A stretch of DNA of 64,000 bases, from positions 6,902,114 to 6,966,113 of the forward strand of contig OW387149.1 of the NCBI GenBank assembly GCA_936440205.1, written 5' to 3'. Positions 23,651 through 35,241 of this stretch are shown in pieces (within the stretch, counting starts at the first letter, position 1; each line of letters starts with the position of its first letter). Source of the DNA: Lepidonotus clava (Eukaryota > Annelida > Polychaeta > Phyllodocida > Polynoidae). Position numbers and translations under genes: made by a program. Under the pieces are notes generated by a model, which saw only the letters and a program-made list of their open reading frames with translations, made no database searches and had not been told where the DNA came from.

Positions 23651-26444
23651 CCAGCAGGGGAAGAAGGGGAGCGATTTCTCAGGGCGGTCCCTGCAGCTTG
23701 CACTGAACAAGAAGCTGTAATACTAATTGATTATGCTCTTGTTTAAAGACTGCTGTTCATTCGTGATATCAATCATGTTAATTTTATTAATGTAAGTTGT
23801 TTACCTGGGTTGATTTTCAGCATATTATATGATGCATCAGAACAAAAGGTTTTGTCGGGTTGCTTTTTAGGTTTTTAGACGTTTGCAGATTTAGGATTTA
23901 TTTTGCTCTAGAATATTTCAGACGAATTCTTTCTATTGTTTTATACTTGCCTGTTAATATTCATGAAGACCTTCAAAATACAGAGATAACTAAACAGCAT
24001 GGTTCGCATATCTTATTAGAGCGACTTGCTATTTGAAAAGGAAATTTTCTTTGTCAATCTTTCTCAAATAAAAGATTATGCCTTCAGTATAATGTGGAAT
24101 CAAGGCGCATGCTTCGTTTTCGTGTAGTCGTGTTTTATGTCCTTATGGCACCAGCATATATATGCGTGTCCTACATTAGGAGATCTAGATATGGCATAGT
24201 GCCTTGATTTCCCACGCATGCAGGTGGTTCGTGACTGCCCCACAGCTCTGACTATGTTCAGCTACTCCAGCAACAAGATGTTATTGCTGGTAACAACATG
24301 TGATTGTTGGCCCAACGTGACTGAGCACCACGACAGAACTGAGGCCTACAGACAACCACTGTTATAATACAACAATACTTTATATCTCATATAACCCTCC
24401 CAAGCAATGTCGTTTGTTTATTTTGCTTTAACATAAGGTAAAAGGGTGTATTGGGGGAGGGCAAATTGGATGTAAATGTGTATTTGGATTGAGGCTTGAC
24501 ACATTGAAGGACGATCGTATTTGACCTTTAGACATGTGTATGATAAAAAGATCATCTTCCTTATTTGTACCCATATGAGGTTGACATATTGAGTAAGATT
24601 GGTGACTCCTGACATTTTGTTCATTCTTAGGGAGACAGCAATACTACTTATATTTCAGGGTTTATCTATCAAAACTAATTATGGAGTGTTGGATAAGGTT
24701 GCATAATTACAGAGTGAGCAATCCTGCACCCTGAAGTATATCCAGTGTGTGAGTTTTCATTGAAAATACTTCGATGTAAGGTTATCATTTTTGGAATTTT
24801 GTATTTGAAATCTACATTCAGAAATATGTTACTTAGTGCTAATGGGGCTTAAACCTTGAGTGCTTAAACTCCCCCAACCCGCAACCCTCTTTCACTTGCT
24901 CATTATTTAATTTTGTTAGTGCCTACAGTAATGTGTCAGACACATTACTTGACAGCAGGAGGGGTGTCACAAACAGTGTGACAGCAGGCCAGGAAGGCAG
25001 GTGACAGCACAAAACTGATCATAGCAAGGTACAGGTGGTCCACAACGAAACCTTAATTGCCTTGTCCAAAACATTTGCTGATGGGTGTTTTTACACACTC
25101 AAATTACAACCCTATAAAGTACTGTTTTAGAGCTCAAAGTTTTACAAAAGATGGCCATGGACTGTCCCCATCAGATATCAGTTTACAGATACACATTTGA
25201 TCCAGTAAAATCAATTTCATAGGAGTTTTTCAACAACAATCTGGTGAGGACAATATCGTTGTTACGCAAACATGCTTAAGCATTAAAGTGTTCGTTGTTA
25301 CGATCGGTCATTGTGCAACTGGCCACATGTGACAGCCAGTAACATCACACTAAGAGGACAGTCACCTCCCACATGAAACAACTAATTATCTTTCCTCATT
25401 TTTTTATGTTCAATAATCACCTCCCTCTTTCCAGAAATAAACCCAACTCCTCACTAACAAAGCATACCACTCTCCTTAAAAAAATCCCTTGTTGGTTTAA
25501 CACTTAAATTTAGAAGAACAGATCTGCAGGGGGTGGTTTTTGGACTCAACACCAGCCTAGCATTTTGTAGCTGCAGGTTTAATTAGTTTATGTCTTTAGA
25601 TTGGAGCCTGGCCTCAGTTCATAACAAATGTTAGGCCATATGCCTGAGATCTGCAAAGTTCTTTGATGCACCTTTGACCTTTACAGGGAGTCCCCTGCAG
25701 CCTAATATCTGCTTCTATCAGGTGACCCTGCTCTACTTAAACAAACACGGAAAACAACCGAATAAAGATGCGACTTCACGTAAACATTATTTTAGTCTAC
25801 ACTCCTGAAAACAATTTTTGATATCTAGTTTAGTTTAGACTCTTGCAAGCAATTACTCGTATCATGAGATTTATTCATTGATGTTTGTTGTATGAATTAT
25901 AGCATAATTATTTCCCCATGCTTCTGAATGACCACTGGAAGAATATATCTAAATGTAGCAGCACATTGATTTTAACAGGGCTCCTAGCTCTCTTAGATCC
26001 ATCTAATATTTGTTATTGTTTAAATCAATCAGAAAAAATGATCAAAATCATTAAAAAAGAGAGTCTCAACCAACAACCACATCCTCTGGAATCTGCCCCT
26101 TAAAAGGAGGCTCCACTCTACTTTAAATAGACCAAAGAAGGTGACGTTTATTTTCTCCACTGAGCACCTAAGCAGCAGTCTGGCCAAAGATCAAAAAGGA
26201 CCAGCTGTTTTTTGGGCTGACCTTCAGTTAGATGTAGGGGCTTGTTTAGGGGGAGATGGAGGCTTCAGACCATGGTAGCAGAGGACGGTTTTCACTCAAG
26301 GCAGGAACCCATCGAGCGATGTGACTGAAATTCTGGTTGAATCTTATTGTTAAAGCGATCAGGGAATGGTGTAGCCATTGAGCAATTTGACCAGAAATAA
26401 CCTTGGAAAATTACAGTGAAGAGGGTTCTACAGAAGATAAGCCT

Positions 26445-26450
<6 letters not shown>
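23651..26450. other. Non-coding stretch, nothing recognised
   Basis: AT-rich DNA with no supported gene. A frame of about 55 codons open on the plus strand near 24199-24367 was examined and not accepted. No clear transposon ends were seen. Confidence 0.4.

Positions 26451-26495
<45 letters not shown>
26451..26495. repeat. (AT)n microsatellite
   Basis: About 45 bp of uninterrupted AT dinucleotides. The overlapping IYIYIY-type open frames on both strands are artefacts of this repeat. Confidence 0.95.
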
Positions 26496-26496
<1 letters not shown>

Positions 26497-27497
26497 CACA
26501 CCCTTTGAAGAGAATCGATTTACTTAGTGCACCTGTCCCAAAGCATAAAAGCTTTCAATGCAATCCTTCTAAGGTGTGTGAACTATGAAATATAGAAATA
26601 TATGGTATATCTGATACAGCTTAATATTAAAAAAAACAAAGTGACAGATTTCAACTGAAAGGGTTCAGAGAACTGTCTTCCCCTAATTCCTTTTAATGTG
26701 TGTGCTGCCAATGATATATGTACACCTTGGAGGCATAAGGAAACAACTTGTCTATCTAATTATCTTGAATCCTTAAACTGTCAAATTGCTGCCTGTATCC
26801 CAGACCTACGAATATGGATTATTCTCACTCGCAATATTGGTACACTCAATACTAGGCACCATGCATGCACCTGCTCTATAAATAGGTCCTATCGATTACT
26901 AAAATGATAGGTCAGAATATATAGGTTATATAAGAGAAAGATGATTGATAGGTAAAGAAAAAATCTTAAAATTGGCTTTGAGTAGTATAATTATGTATAC
27001 GGAGACTAGTGTGGTTTATATTGTGCAGCCAAGAAATAGTAGGTATCAGCAGCATTGATATTCCACTATCTGTAAAAACACTGGGCCTCTAGAGATTTCC
27101 TTGCAGAGAGTAAATATTATACGTCTTGTTTTATAATGAGTAATAGGGAAAATGAAATCAGACTAGATTCGGAAAAGATACTGATAAAAGCAATCCTTGC
27201 TTTGCTCAGTCCCACTTTCTCATCAGTCTTTTCCTGGAACTTCCTAGAAACCGTTGCCTCAGGCCTATTCACGGTTGACACGTCATGTCCCAGGAATTCC
27301 CCTCCCATCTATATTCAGCTGGAGACCAGGAATAAAAGCAGCCACACAGAAAGATCCCTGGGGTAAAAATAAACCCCCACCTTACTATTCATAGATGACC
27401 CTTTCTGTTATTTCTATCTCATACTTCATTTATTTTCGTTTTCGTTTCTGAAAATATCCTGTGAATATAATTTGTGACCACTAAAGTACTGACGACT

Positions 27498-27500
<3 letters not shown>
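26496..27500. other. Non-coding stretch, nothing recognised
   Basis: AT-rich, with a modestly GC-richer patch at 27220-27330 that is open on both strands without recognisable protein motifs or splice sites. Confidence 0.4.

Positions 27501-27549
<49 letters not shown>
27501..27549. repeat. (TG)n microsatellite
   Basis: About 49 bp of uninterrupted TG dinucleotides, a repeat type able to adopt Z-DNA. Confidence 0.95.
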
Positions 27550-27550
<1 letters not shown>

Positions 27551-28461
27551 GTTTAGGTCAGACTGTTTCTCTATGTGTGTTTGTGAATTATTTGAGTCCG
27601 TGGCAAAACAGATTTGAAGGTAAAAAGTAAGTTTTCATTTGAAAGTACTATTCCAATCAAAACCAGGCAAATGTTCACGGGAATATAAAACATGATGTTT
27701 CTGAAATCTAGACAATCATATTTCATTAATACGGTTTCTATGGTTCTATTACTATTAAGAGGTTATACATATGTGACACTTTATGTTATATGTATCGGAA
27801 TATAATGACCCAGTAAAACTAGACCATTTTATGATAAAGTCTTTTTTGTATAACACTTGCTGCTTAAAACCATGTATATAAATCATGGACGCAATTGCCT
27901 AATTAAGGAGAGCATTATACGTTGACAGATGGTAGTCTATTATAGCATTTTTTAACTTTAAGGTCAAAGAAGGAAACGATTTTCTGAGCAATTAGACCCA
28001 TATTTCCCAAACGTATGTCAAACGTATCAGGCATAGCGCCAGCACTATGGGCTGACTGCCAAGACTAGTTTGGGGTGCCTCAGAAGGTGATAGTAGACAG
28101 TCTGTAGTCTATGATATGGGGAGAATGGTTGGTTGTCATGAGAACAGTAGGTGAAATTATGGAACTATAGAATTAAAATACAAGCCACAAAAAAGGAAGA
28201 TATGGGAAAGACCGAAAACAAGTTGAGCTGTTGTAGATGCTGGACTCAATCGTCGGGTCTTGGAAGGGGGGGGGGTACAGTAGCTTTGTATATGTGTTAA
28301 TATATCCTTTGAGTCCGACAATCGAGTTGTAGCCTGTGGCATGGTAGAATTTTAGGCTAAGACCAGACAGTCGGTTTGGCCCCACTTGGAGCTCCGACAT
28401 TCGAGCTGAGGTTACCTAATGGCAGAGAAAAAAGAAAAGAAAATTAAAGATAGGTACTCAC
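27550..28461. other. Proximal intron 3 of the NWD-like gene
   Basis: This stretch directly follows the donor site of exon 3 on the minus strand. No further exon was recognised within it. A short G run lies at 28267-28275. The fourth exon of the gene must lie further left or outside the window. Confidence 0.5.
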
Positions 28462-28578
28462 CACAAAGTTGGGGCCGATGGAGGAGGCCTTGCAGTTCTT
28501 GATCTCCCGGAGGCAGAAGTCGATGATCATGTGGTCGTTGTGGGCCGCCTCCTGGATGCCCCAGCGTAGGTCCATGAT
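28462..28578 (-). CDS. NWD-like protein, exon 3 (39 codons)
   Basis: Minus-strand exon bounded by an acceptor (TTTTCAG at its right edge) and a consensus donor (GTGAGT, read just left of 28462). It is 117 bp, exactly 39 codons, with phase-0 introns on both sides. It encodes a segment with MDLRWGIQEAA, then NDHM, CLREIKNC and SIGPNFV. These are conserved blocks of the N-terminal DUF4062-like region of NWD1/NWD2-type NACHT/WD-repeat proteins, the usual form being (V)DLRWGV...DH...CL.EI..C...S.GPNF. It joins in frame after exon 2, whose last residues are GLEFQ. GC content is well above the surrounding intron. The next exon, expected to carry an LLG.KYGYR-like block, was not found in the window. 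Confidence 0.88.
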
Positions 28579-30954
28579 CTGAAAACATGGAAAATGTTAA
28601 AATATATATGAGGATGTGATCTATTAGCCGCCGAAGGTGAATGTCTCTTACATCTGCAAGTTTGTGTTTAGGATAGTTTTCCGTTAGCTGGATGATAATT
28701 GTATTCAACAAGTCAACTTTGAGCGCTGCTCATTCTGTATTTGTTTGATTTTTTTTAAATATTGCATTAACCTATGCAGCTTAGGTAATACCGTTCTGAA
28801 ATGAATTATTAAAGAGAACTGTATCGTAATACATGTAATCTTAATCAATACAATAGTTTTGGGACCTGACAGGATATTAAAACAGGTTTTAATGTTTCAC
28901 ACCTGATTAATTCTGTGATTGGGGAAAGCAATCCCTTTGTTCCCAATCACGCAGAGAGCATTGTTAAATGTAATTGATCAATAATGTGGAAAAATAATTG
29001 GCTTTGGGAGGTAATTTCATCTTTGATATGGTCAGCAAAAACGACCCAGTTCCAGACCAGACGTTTTCCAAATTAATCAGTTTCTGGGTTCCCCAACGTT
29101 GGATGCTTTTAAATCTTCCAATAGGAAGCCCTCTTAATGGAGAGCATCCAATAGAAAAACGAGGTTTTCAATTGAGCAACACTAACAGAATGTAATAACT
29201 GCAGCCTCATGCCGTCAGCTTGTAATTGCTTGATACAAATTTCAAATTTCCCTCAAGCAAGTGTCACAGAAATGATAATTGCCCGGGCGACAACTTGGAG
29301 AAAAACAACAAATCGATTTGTTTGTCCTGATCTGGGGACAACTCTTCCCAGGGTGCCAAGAGTGACTTCCGGCACTGAATCTGGTTTGCGGCGTGCATGT
29401 ATTGATTATGGAGACCACAGGCTCGGAACCAGCAGCCAAAGAGGAAGGAGTGCCTTAGGGACGGAAGTGCTGTACACTGATAATCCTAAGCTTTCAAATG
29501 TTAGTCAGTAGTGACTAACTTATGTTAGTCAATTATAAGTTAGTCCTTGTTGACTAAATTTATTCATAAAATGTTGGTCATGAAGACTACATGGTTGGTC
29601 AAAATGACTGAGAGGTCATATTACCTAATAAGTGATCACATGACCACCAGGAAAAAGGCATACAAAAGGAAACAGTCTCCAAAGCTTGGTAAGTTTATCC
29701 ATTCTCATCCTTAGTTTAGACTGTGCATCTAACTTTCAAACACATTCTATTTGAAAGAATAGATATCAAGGATGATTTCTTGACTCCATTAGATCATTTA
29801 AATGGTCTCTTTAGTTGTAAATTTGTTAACTTGAATGAAGTGAAAGGAAGTGTATCTTAGGGTTAGTCATAATGACCAACATTAGTCAAAATGACTAGGG
29901 CATTATTCATGTAAACAGCTGGTAACTTTGCATGTCAGTTGAAGTGAAAGTGTATATAATTATATCAAAGATGATTTTCAAACCCTGATCACCAGGTCCT
30001 GATGGCTGGGAGGAGGCCCTGACATGGCTGGGAGGAGGCCCTGGCAGCTGGGAGGTCACCATAACCGATGGGAAGAGGCCCTGATGGCCATAAACTCTAT
30101 CTTTAAAAAGTTAGTCTTAGGGGACCAACTTTCTTAGTTTTGTTGACTGTGGCAACCATGGCTAGTTATATGAACTAACCTGGTTAGTCATAATACTAGC
30201 CAACCCTGGCTAGTTGTATGACTAACCAGGGTAAGTCATATAAATAGGCAGGGTTGGTCAGTGTTGACTAACCTATCTAACTTTGAACAGTGACTTTTGC
30301 CACAGTGAACAGGACTAAGAAAGTTGGTCCCCTATGACTAACTTTTTTAACATAGAGATTATCAGTGTATAGCTCAGACACTGTACATCAATGTCCCATC
30401 TATAGAAATTACTTCTGACACACATTTCAGTGATGTAAGATGTATTTCTGCCAAAGAAAACATTGAAATGGTAAAAGATAAAGAATACTGTCATTGGTTT
30501 CAGTATCAAGAGGTTTCAGTTCCATCAGCAGGAAACCGTTATGACTTGCAATATTTTTATTGACTTCGAATTATGACTATAGAGTTTGGGTATTTCGAAA
30601 TCAATAGATATGATTTTGTTTTCAGAAGCTGTATCCATCGTTTTCTTTCTGACTAGATGTATGGGAGGCAAAGGACTCTGAACCAAAACTTGTGAGCCCT
30701 AAAGCCCATCACTAGTACCATATAATTAAATTGATAAACAAATGTGTCACAAGAGGGATGCCACTGATACCATTGGTCCCACTGTCTGTCAACAGAAGGA
30801 GGCATTTAGATCTGACAGTCCGGTAAATTTCCGTTAATAACGTACATATGAAATTGGGAGCAACTTGATGCTGGATGATTGCACAGCAAGCACAGCAGCC
30901 ATCCTGCTTTAGACAATCTTCAATATTGTTCCACTCCAGTAGGCTTGTTATTAG
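28579..30954 (-). other. Intron 2 of the NWD-like gene, distal part
   Basis: AT-rich intronic DNA between exon 3 and the retrotransposon. It contains one TA-flanked inverted-repeat element (29475-30367). No other exon was recognised. The whole intron, 28579-46614, is 18.0 kb, of which the LTR element makes up 13.6 kb. Confidence 0.6.
29475..30367. mobile_element. TA-flanked non-autonomous element, CACTG ends, TTAGTCA words
   Basis: The ends CACTGATAATC and GATTATCAGTG are perfect 11-bp inverted repeats flanked by TA on both sides. The interior is saturated with TTAGTCA/TGACTAA words in both directions (for example near 29500-29560, 29860-29900 and 30120-30350). A GGCTGGGAGGAGGCCCTG sub-repeat of about 27 bp lies at 30003-30095. 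There is no coding capacity. The layout matches the 10934-11785 element: same CACTG terminus and TA flank, with a different internal palindromic word. Confidence 0.65.
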
Positions 30955-31992
30955 TGTGACGTTCTCTGGTAAGTCGGGGTTGCCGATTCTTACAACAGAG
31001 GAACGTGGGGGTTGTTCGGGTCTCGGGGCGGACGGGGAATCCGGGCCAAGAACCGAGATGTGTTTCTAGAGTCGTGCCTCGCGCACGAGGGGGGGCTGAG
31101 CGAATCGATCGGGAATCGGCACTCGATGTCAACGGAGGACTGCGGGGGAGGGAAATTATGGTAGGGGTACGGGTCGGCCGGGGTTCGTCTCGCTCTATCT
31201 CCCAGACCAGCATTCACCCCGACCGGGCGGTCCACCCCTGAGTTCCGGTCCGCGGGGGCGACGGGCCGACGGTCGCCTATTGTTTGGTAGCGTGGGGCCG
31301 AGCATGCCGCGCCCTCGTCCCCGCGGACTTCGCTCCTTCGTTTCGTTCCCCATGTCTTCGTGCCATACTACGCCTCGGTTTCCGGGACTACTTCGGGCCT
31401 TCGTGCCTTACTCCGTTCCCTCGTTCCTCGTTCTTCGGGCCGTCGGGCCCCTTACCCTGTGTTTCTACTACCTATCTCGAGCTTCGACTGTTTTGTCCTA
31501 ACTTCTGCTTAATTACTCTGATCGGCTCATCTTTAGCGGTTGTTTCAGGAAAGAGGACACGTCTGGACACCAGGAGAACTGTTAAAGAACTCTGTTTATT
31601 CGGGCCTCACCGCCCCTTTATATACTAGAGAGGTCAGCCCTGATTGGCTGCTTTCGGTCACGTGACCTACAACTGACGTCACTTCCGGTTTATATTTTCC
31701 GTTTCCGGTTTACATTTTACTTCCGGTTTACATATTTCCGGGTTTCGTTCCTTTACATTTTCGTTCCTTACATATTCGTTCCTTACATATTCGTTCTTTA
31801 CATATTCGTTCTTTTACATATTCGTGCCTCTTTTTCAGGCTTTCCATACTTTCGTTCATTATTACATATTCGTTCCTTTACATCTATTTCGTTCTCTTAC
31901 ATATATTTCGTTCTCTTACATATATTTCTACTATTACCTTATTTCTATTATTTTGACCTCTATGTATTTTGGATGAATAGCCGTTCATCACA
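30955..31992 (-). repeat. 3' LTR (1038 bp)
   Basis: It begins TGTGACGTT and ends TTCATCACA on the plus strand, so its termini are the inverted pair TGTGA/TCACA. It is near-identical to 43552-44589 over its full length, with one difference seen near 31525. On the minus strand it carries a TATA box (TATATAAAGG, about 31614-31624) and an AATAAA at 31595-31600. The U3 part (about 31680-31930) is built of short tandem units: ACTTCCGGTTTA-type copies, then TTACATATTCGTTC-type copies. Confidence 0.95.
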
Positions 31993-32000
31993 CCCTCCCG
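31993..32000 (-). other. Polypurine tract of the LTR element
   Basis: Directly next to the 3' LTR, the minus strand reads a purine-rich run ending CGGGAGGG before the LTR start TGTGATG. This is the expected position for the plus-strand primer of reverse transcription. The purine bias extends with interruptions to about 32011. Confidence 0.75.
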
Positions 32001-35000
32001 CACCTTCTTGAAAGGTGGGAAAACACGTTTTACAAAATTTCAAAACAGTTCATACAGCAACGACAACAGAACATACTCTAGAACCAGAAACATTTCAATC
32101 CTACGCTCCTTATCGGTAGAGGAGGAGGTGTCACCCTCTGTCCTCCCCGGTCTACTTCGGAGGGCCCCCGGGGCCTATCCGGCTAATTATTATTTCTCTT
32201 CTTTCTTCGTTTTTCGTTCTTCGTTTTTCTCTCTTCTTAATGAAAGTTCATATAATTCGTTTTATATATCCTAGTCTCTTTTTATCTTCGTCAGAGTTCT
32301 TTATCCTGGATCTATTTAGGACCCGTTCTACACCTCCTCTTTTTTTTCTCGTCTTTAGGATGAGCGAGCCGGTCGTGGCTCTCCCACCCGGGACTGGGGG
32401 TCGGTCATGACCCCGTCGCCCCCGCTCCTCTCCTCTGGGCTCTATTTACTTAGCCCCTCGGCGCGTTTTTCCTCGCCTTTTACCCTCATTAGGACAGAGG
32501 GACCGGTCGTGGTCCTCCTGCCCGGGGCCATGGGTCGGTCGTGACCCGCAGTGCCCCCGTTCCCTTCGTTTTTCGTCGTCCAGACGTTCTCCCCTAGTTC
32601 GGGTGGAGAATCGGTCGCGACTCTCCCACCCAGAGGCCAGGGCCGGTCGTGACCCTCAGTCCTCTCGACCCTCGGTCCGTTCTTCCGTAACTATTACTCT
32701 TCTCTGCGTTCTCTTAGGTGATGATAATGATTTTAAGGATGAGTTGAAGAAGAAAGACTGAAGTTTTTGTAGATAGAATGTTCTTTTTGGACTTCGCACC
32801 CTCGGTCGCCTCGGCATTCAGAGCCCTCCAGTGACTTTTTCACGTTTGGCAAAGACAACATGTTCGAGCCAGAGGCCAAGGTACCCAAAGAAGAAAATGG
32901 CGTTGTATGTGGAAAGGAACTTAACTTCATGCATCAAAGCTTAGAGTGGAAGCCTCAGCAGACGACGTCGCGGGTTTCGTGCTATTTGTCACAGTGAAAC
33001 TTTGAGATGGAGTCCGGGTGAAGGTAAGACTGAGAAGATTAGAATCATTAATTATCGATGAGGTGTCCGTTTTCCGTACAGGAACTGAAGTTTGACTTTT
33101 ACGACACATGTCCTCGTGGTTAACCCAGCACCAAGACGTTCAGTCCTCGACCACGTCGACACACTCGAAGATTTCAGAAAGAGATGTCGGAGAGAGTCCA
33201 CCATAGTAAAGTATTTCCGTCACCGTTCCGGGCCCAAGTGGCATGACAACAACCGGAACGGAGACCCGATTAAGAAGATAATTTTGATGAAGTTTCTTTT
33301 GATGACAGGAGCCGGCGCCTCTCATCCCTCCCCCCCTCCGTAAGCAACGGCAGGAAGACAATCCTCTTTGGGGCGAGAGGGAGGCTCCTTCGTTCCACTG
33401 ATGAGATGATTTTCCTAAGAAGAGGATTCCTGCTTCGGGCACTCGGGCCCTCGTTCGTCTCCTAGGCTCTCGGGCCTCGCTCTGTTTACTAAGTTTTTCT
33501 CTTCGTTCTCCCGGAGGACCATGCTTTTAGACGATTTTCGTGAGACTGTAATACCAACAAATAGTTCGTTAATAGAAGTAAGTTTAAGATCTGGTCTGGT
33601 TTGATTCTGGAGTAAGGCCACAGTCGTCCACGGTGCCATGTCACCTTGCATGAAGCCACTATGCCTATGACGAACGCCGAGACAACAGCTCCGAGCCGTT
33701 CCGGGCTGCTCCTAGGTACGGCGGTTCGAAGTTGGTAAGTTGAAGATATTAGTGAGAAGGAGAGGAAGAAGCCGTAGAAAGTGAAGATGGACGACATCAA
33801 CTGGGATCTGCACCCAACGTCAACCTCTGAGATCCGGAACGGGCCCATCTCAAAAATAGCATATATAGAGAAGAACTCATCCGATGTCGAACTCCAAGAA
33901 GGATCGCTCCTCGTCGCTCTTTGCAGACCTCTTGAGGCGTCTATCGAGGCATCCGCGGCCGACGTTCCAAGCACCACCTCCCTGTATATTTCAAAGACTA
34001 CTTCCCTATATGTTTCAAAGACTATTTTGTTTCGTTCCTCGAGAAGAAGATACCAGGAAGTACGACATGGAAGCAGTCACTGTCGTTACCGCAGGTAAGA
34101 TATTAATATAAGTTTTTAGTAAGTCTATTAATTTTCGTTTCTTGTTCATGTATTGCTTCGGTCGGTCACGAGCCAGGGCCCCTAAGTTATTGTCCCTGCT
34201 CGTGCCTTGGTCCTCCGGGAGACATCTACGACTCGCCGTAATCCTTTCACGACTCGCTGCATCAACTCTGGCACGATAAAACCAGCATTCAGGTCGAAAA
34301 ATTCCATTTTGCCGCTCTTCGTATGCGGTAAGAGGCTGAAGACAAGGAAACTCAGAAGATGATGGTACATGAATCCGGGCTCATCCACATTCTGATCGAT
34401 CCATCCAAGATCAAGAAGACGAAGTTGCAGGGAGTAGAAGTGCCGCTAGAGGACAGAGGTCGTCTCCTCCTCGCCCCCAGATCGCTCAAGGCAGCACGGG
34501 AGAAGGGTTTTCAGTCTTGGCCCGCGCCAGCCTTTCCTCCAGCGGCGAGTCGCCGGCCCACCGGTACCTTATTTACCCCGGCACGACCGTCGACTCAAAG
34601 ACTACAATGACAACACTATCTGTCCATTCTGATTTCCTTTCTTCGATTCCGCCTCCCAACTTTCACTCTCGCTCCTGGGCCGCCCGGCCCGCTATTCATT
34701 TGATTTCCGCGACCGGACGATCCCGTTCCACCTGCTCGGTCCCAACCAACACAGCGGGCTCCAGGGAAGAAGAGGAACAGCTACAAACTTGTTTTTCCTC
34801 CTAGCGCCTCCTCCCGTTCCGTATTCGCCCCGCAGGCTTGGTAAGTTCGTTCCAGTCATGGACCCTCCAGCTCGCTGATTACACTCAACACCTCCTAACA
34901 CATGTGGTTTCGTTCACTTCCGCAAGAAGATTCCCATAAAGAAACTAGTAGGAATAAATTAAGATAAGAATGTTCGAGCCCGCCAGTCCGTTCCCGATGA

Positions 35001-35241
35001 ATTTAAGTAAAGTTTCGGGCCCGTCCAGCGGTCTCCAGGAGAGTTTTTTATCCAGGCTTCGGCCTCCTGTGCGGCTCAGGTACCTCCGCCTCGGCCCGGT
35101 TCTCTCCCTGGGGGTTTGACACTATGGGTGAGGAGCCAACGCCCCGTAATCCCTCCCCACCCGACTCGCGACGCGCCATATTCCGCCTCTGGTTCCGTCG
35201 CGCTGTTTTTCTTCCGTGCAAGACCTCGAGCAGCATCTACT
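31993..35241 (-). other. Long 3' non-coding region of the LTR element
   Basis: About 3.2 kb between the third ORF and the 3' LTR with no frame having recognisable domains. It is rich in GC and in TC on the plus strand. At about 32355-32690 three imperfect units of roughly 110-135 bp each carry the word GGTCGGTCGTGACCC or a close variant with CTCCCACCCGGG-like text. A 162-codon open frame on the minus strand near 33489-33977 lacks family motifs and is not called. Such space is unusually large for a Ty3/gypsy element. It could hold regulatory RNA, splice or packaging signals, or decayed captured sequence; nothing here decides between these. Confidence 0.5.

Noticed and set aside
24199-24367. 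About 55-codon plus-strand frame (contains VVRDCPTALTMFSYSSNKM)
   Set aside because: No acceptor or donor, no known domain, and length within chance expectation.
26403-26588. IYIYIY-type proteins on both strands
   Set aside because: Translation of the (AT)n microsatellite.
31005-31628. Open frames inside the LTRs (78-114 codons, both copies)
   Set aside because: They occur identically in both LTRs, overlap on opposite strands and carry no domain; GC-rich LTR sequence has few stops.
33489-33977. 162-codon sense-strand frame in the 3' non-coding region of the LTR element
   Set aside because: No recognisable motif, and overlapping frames on the other strand are comparable in length.
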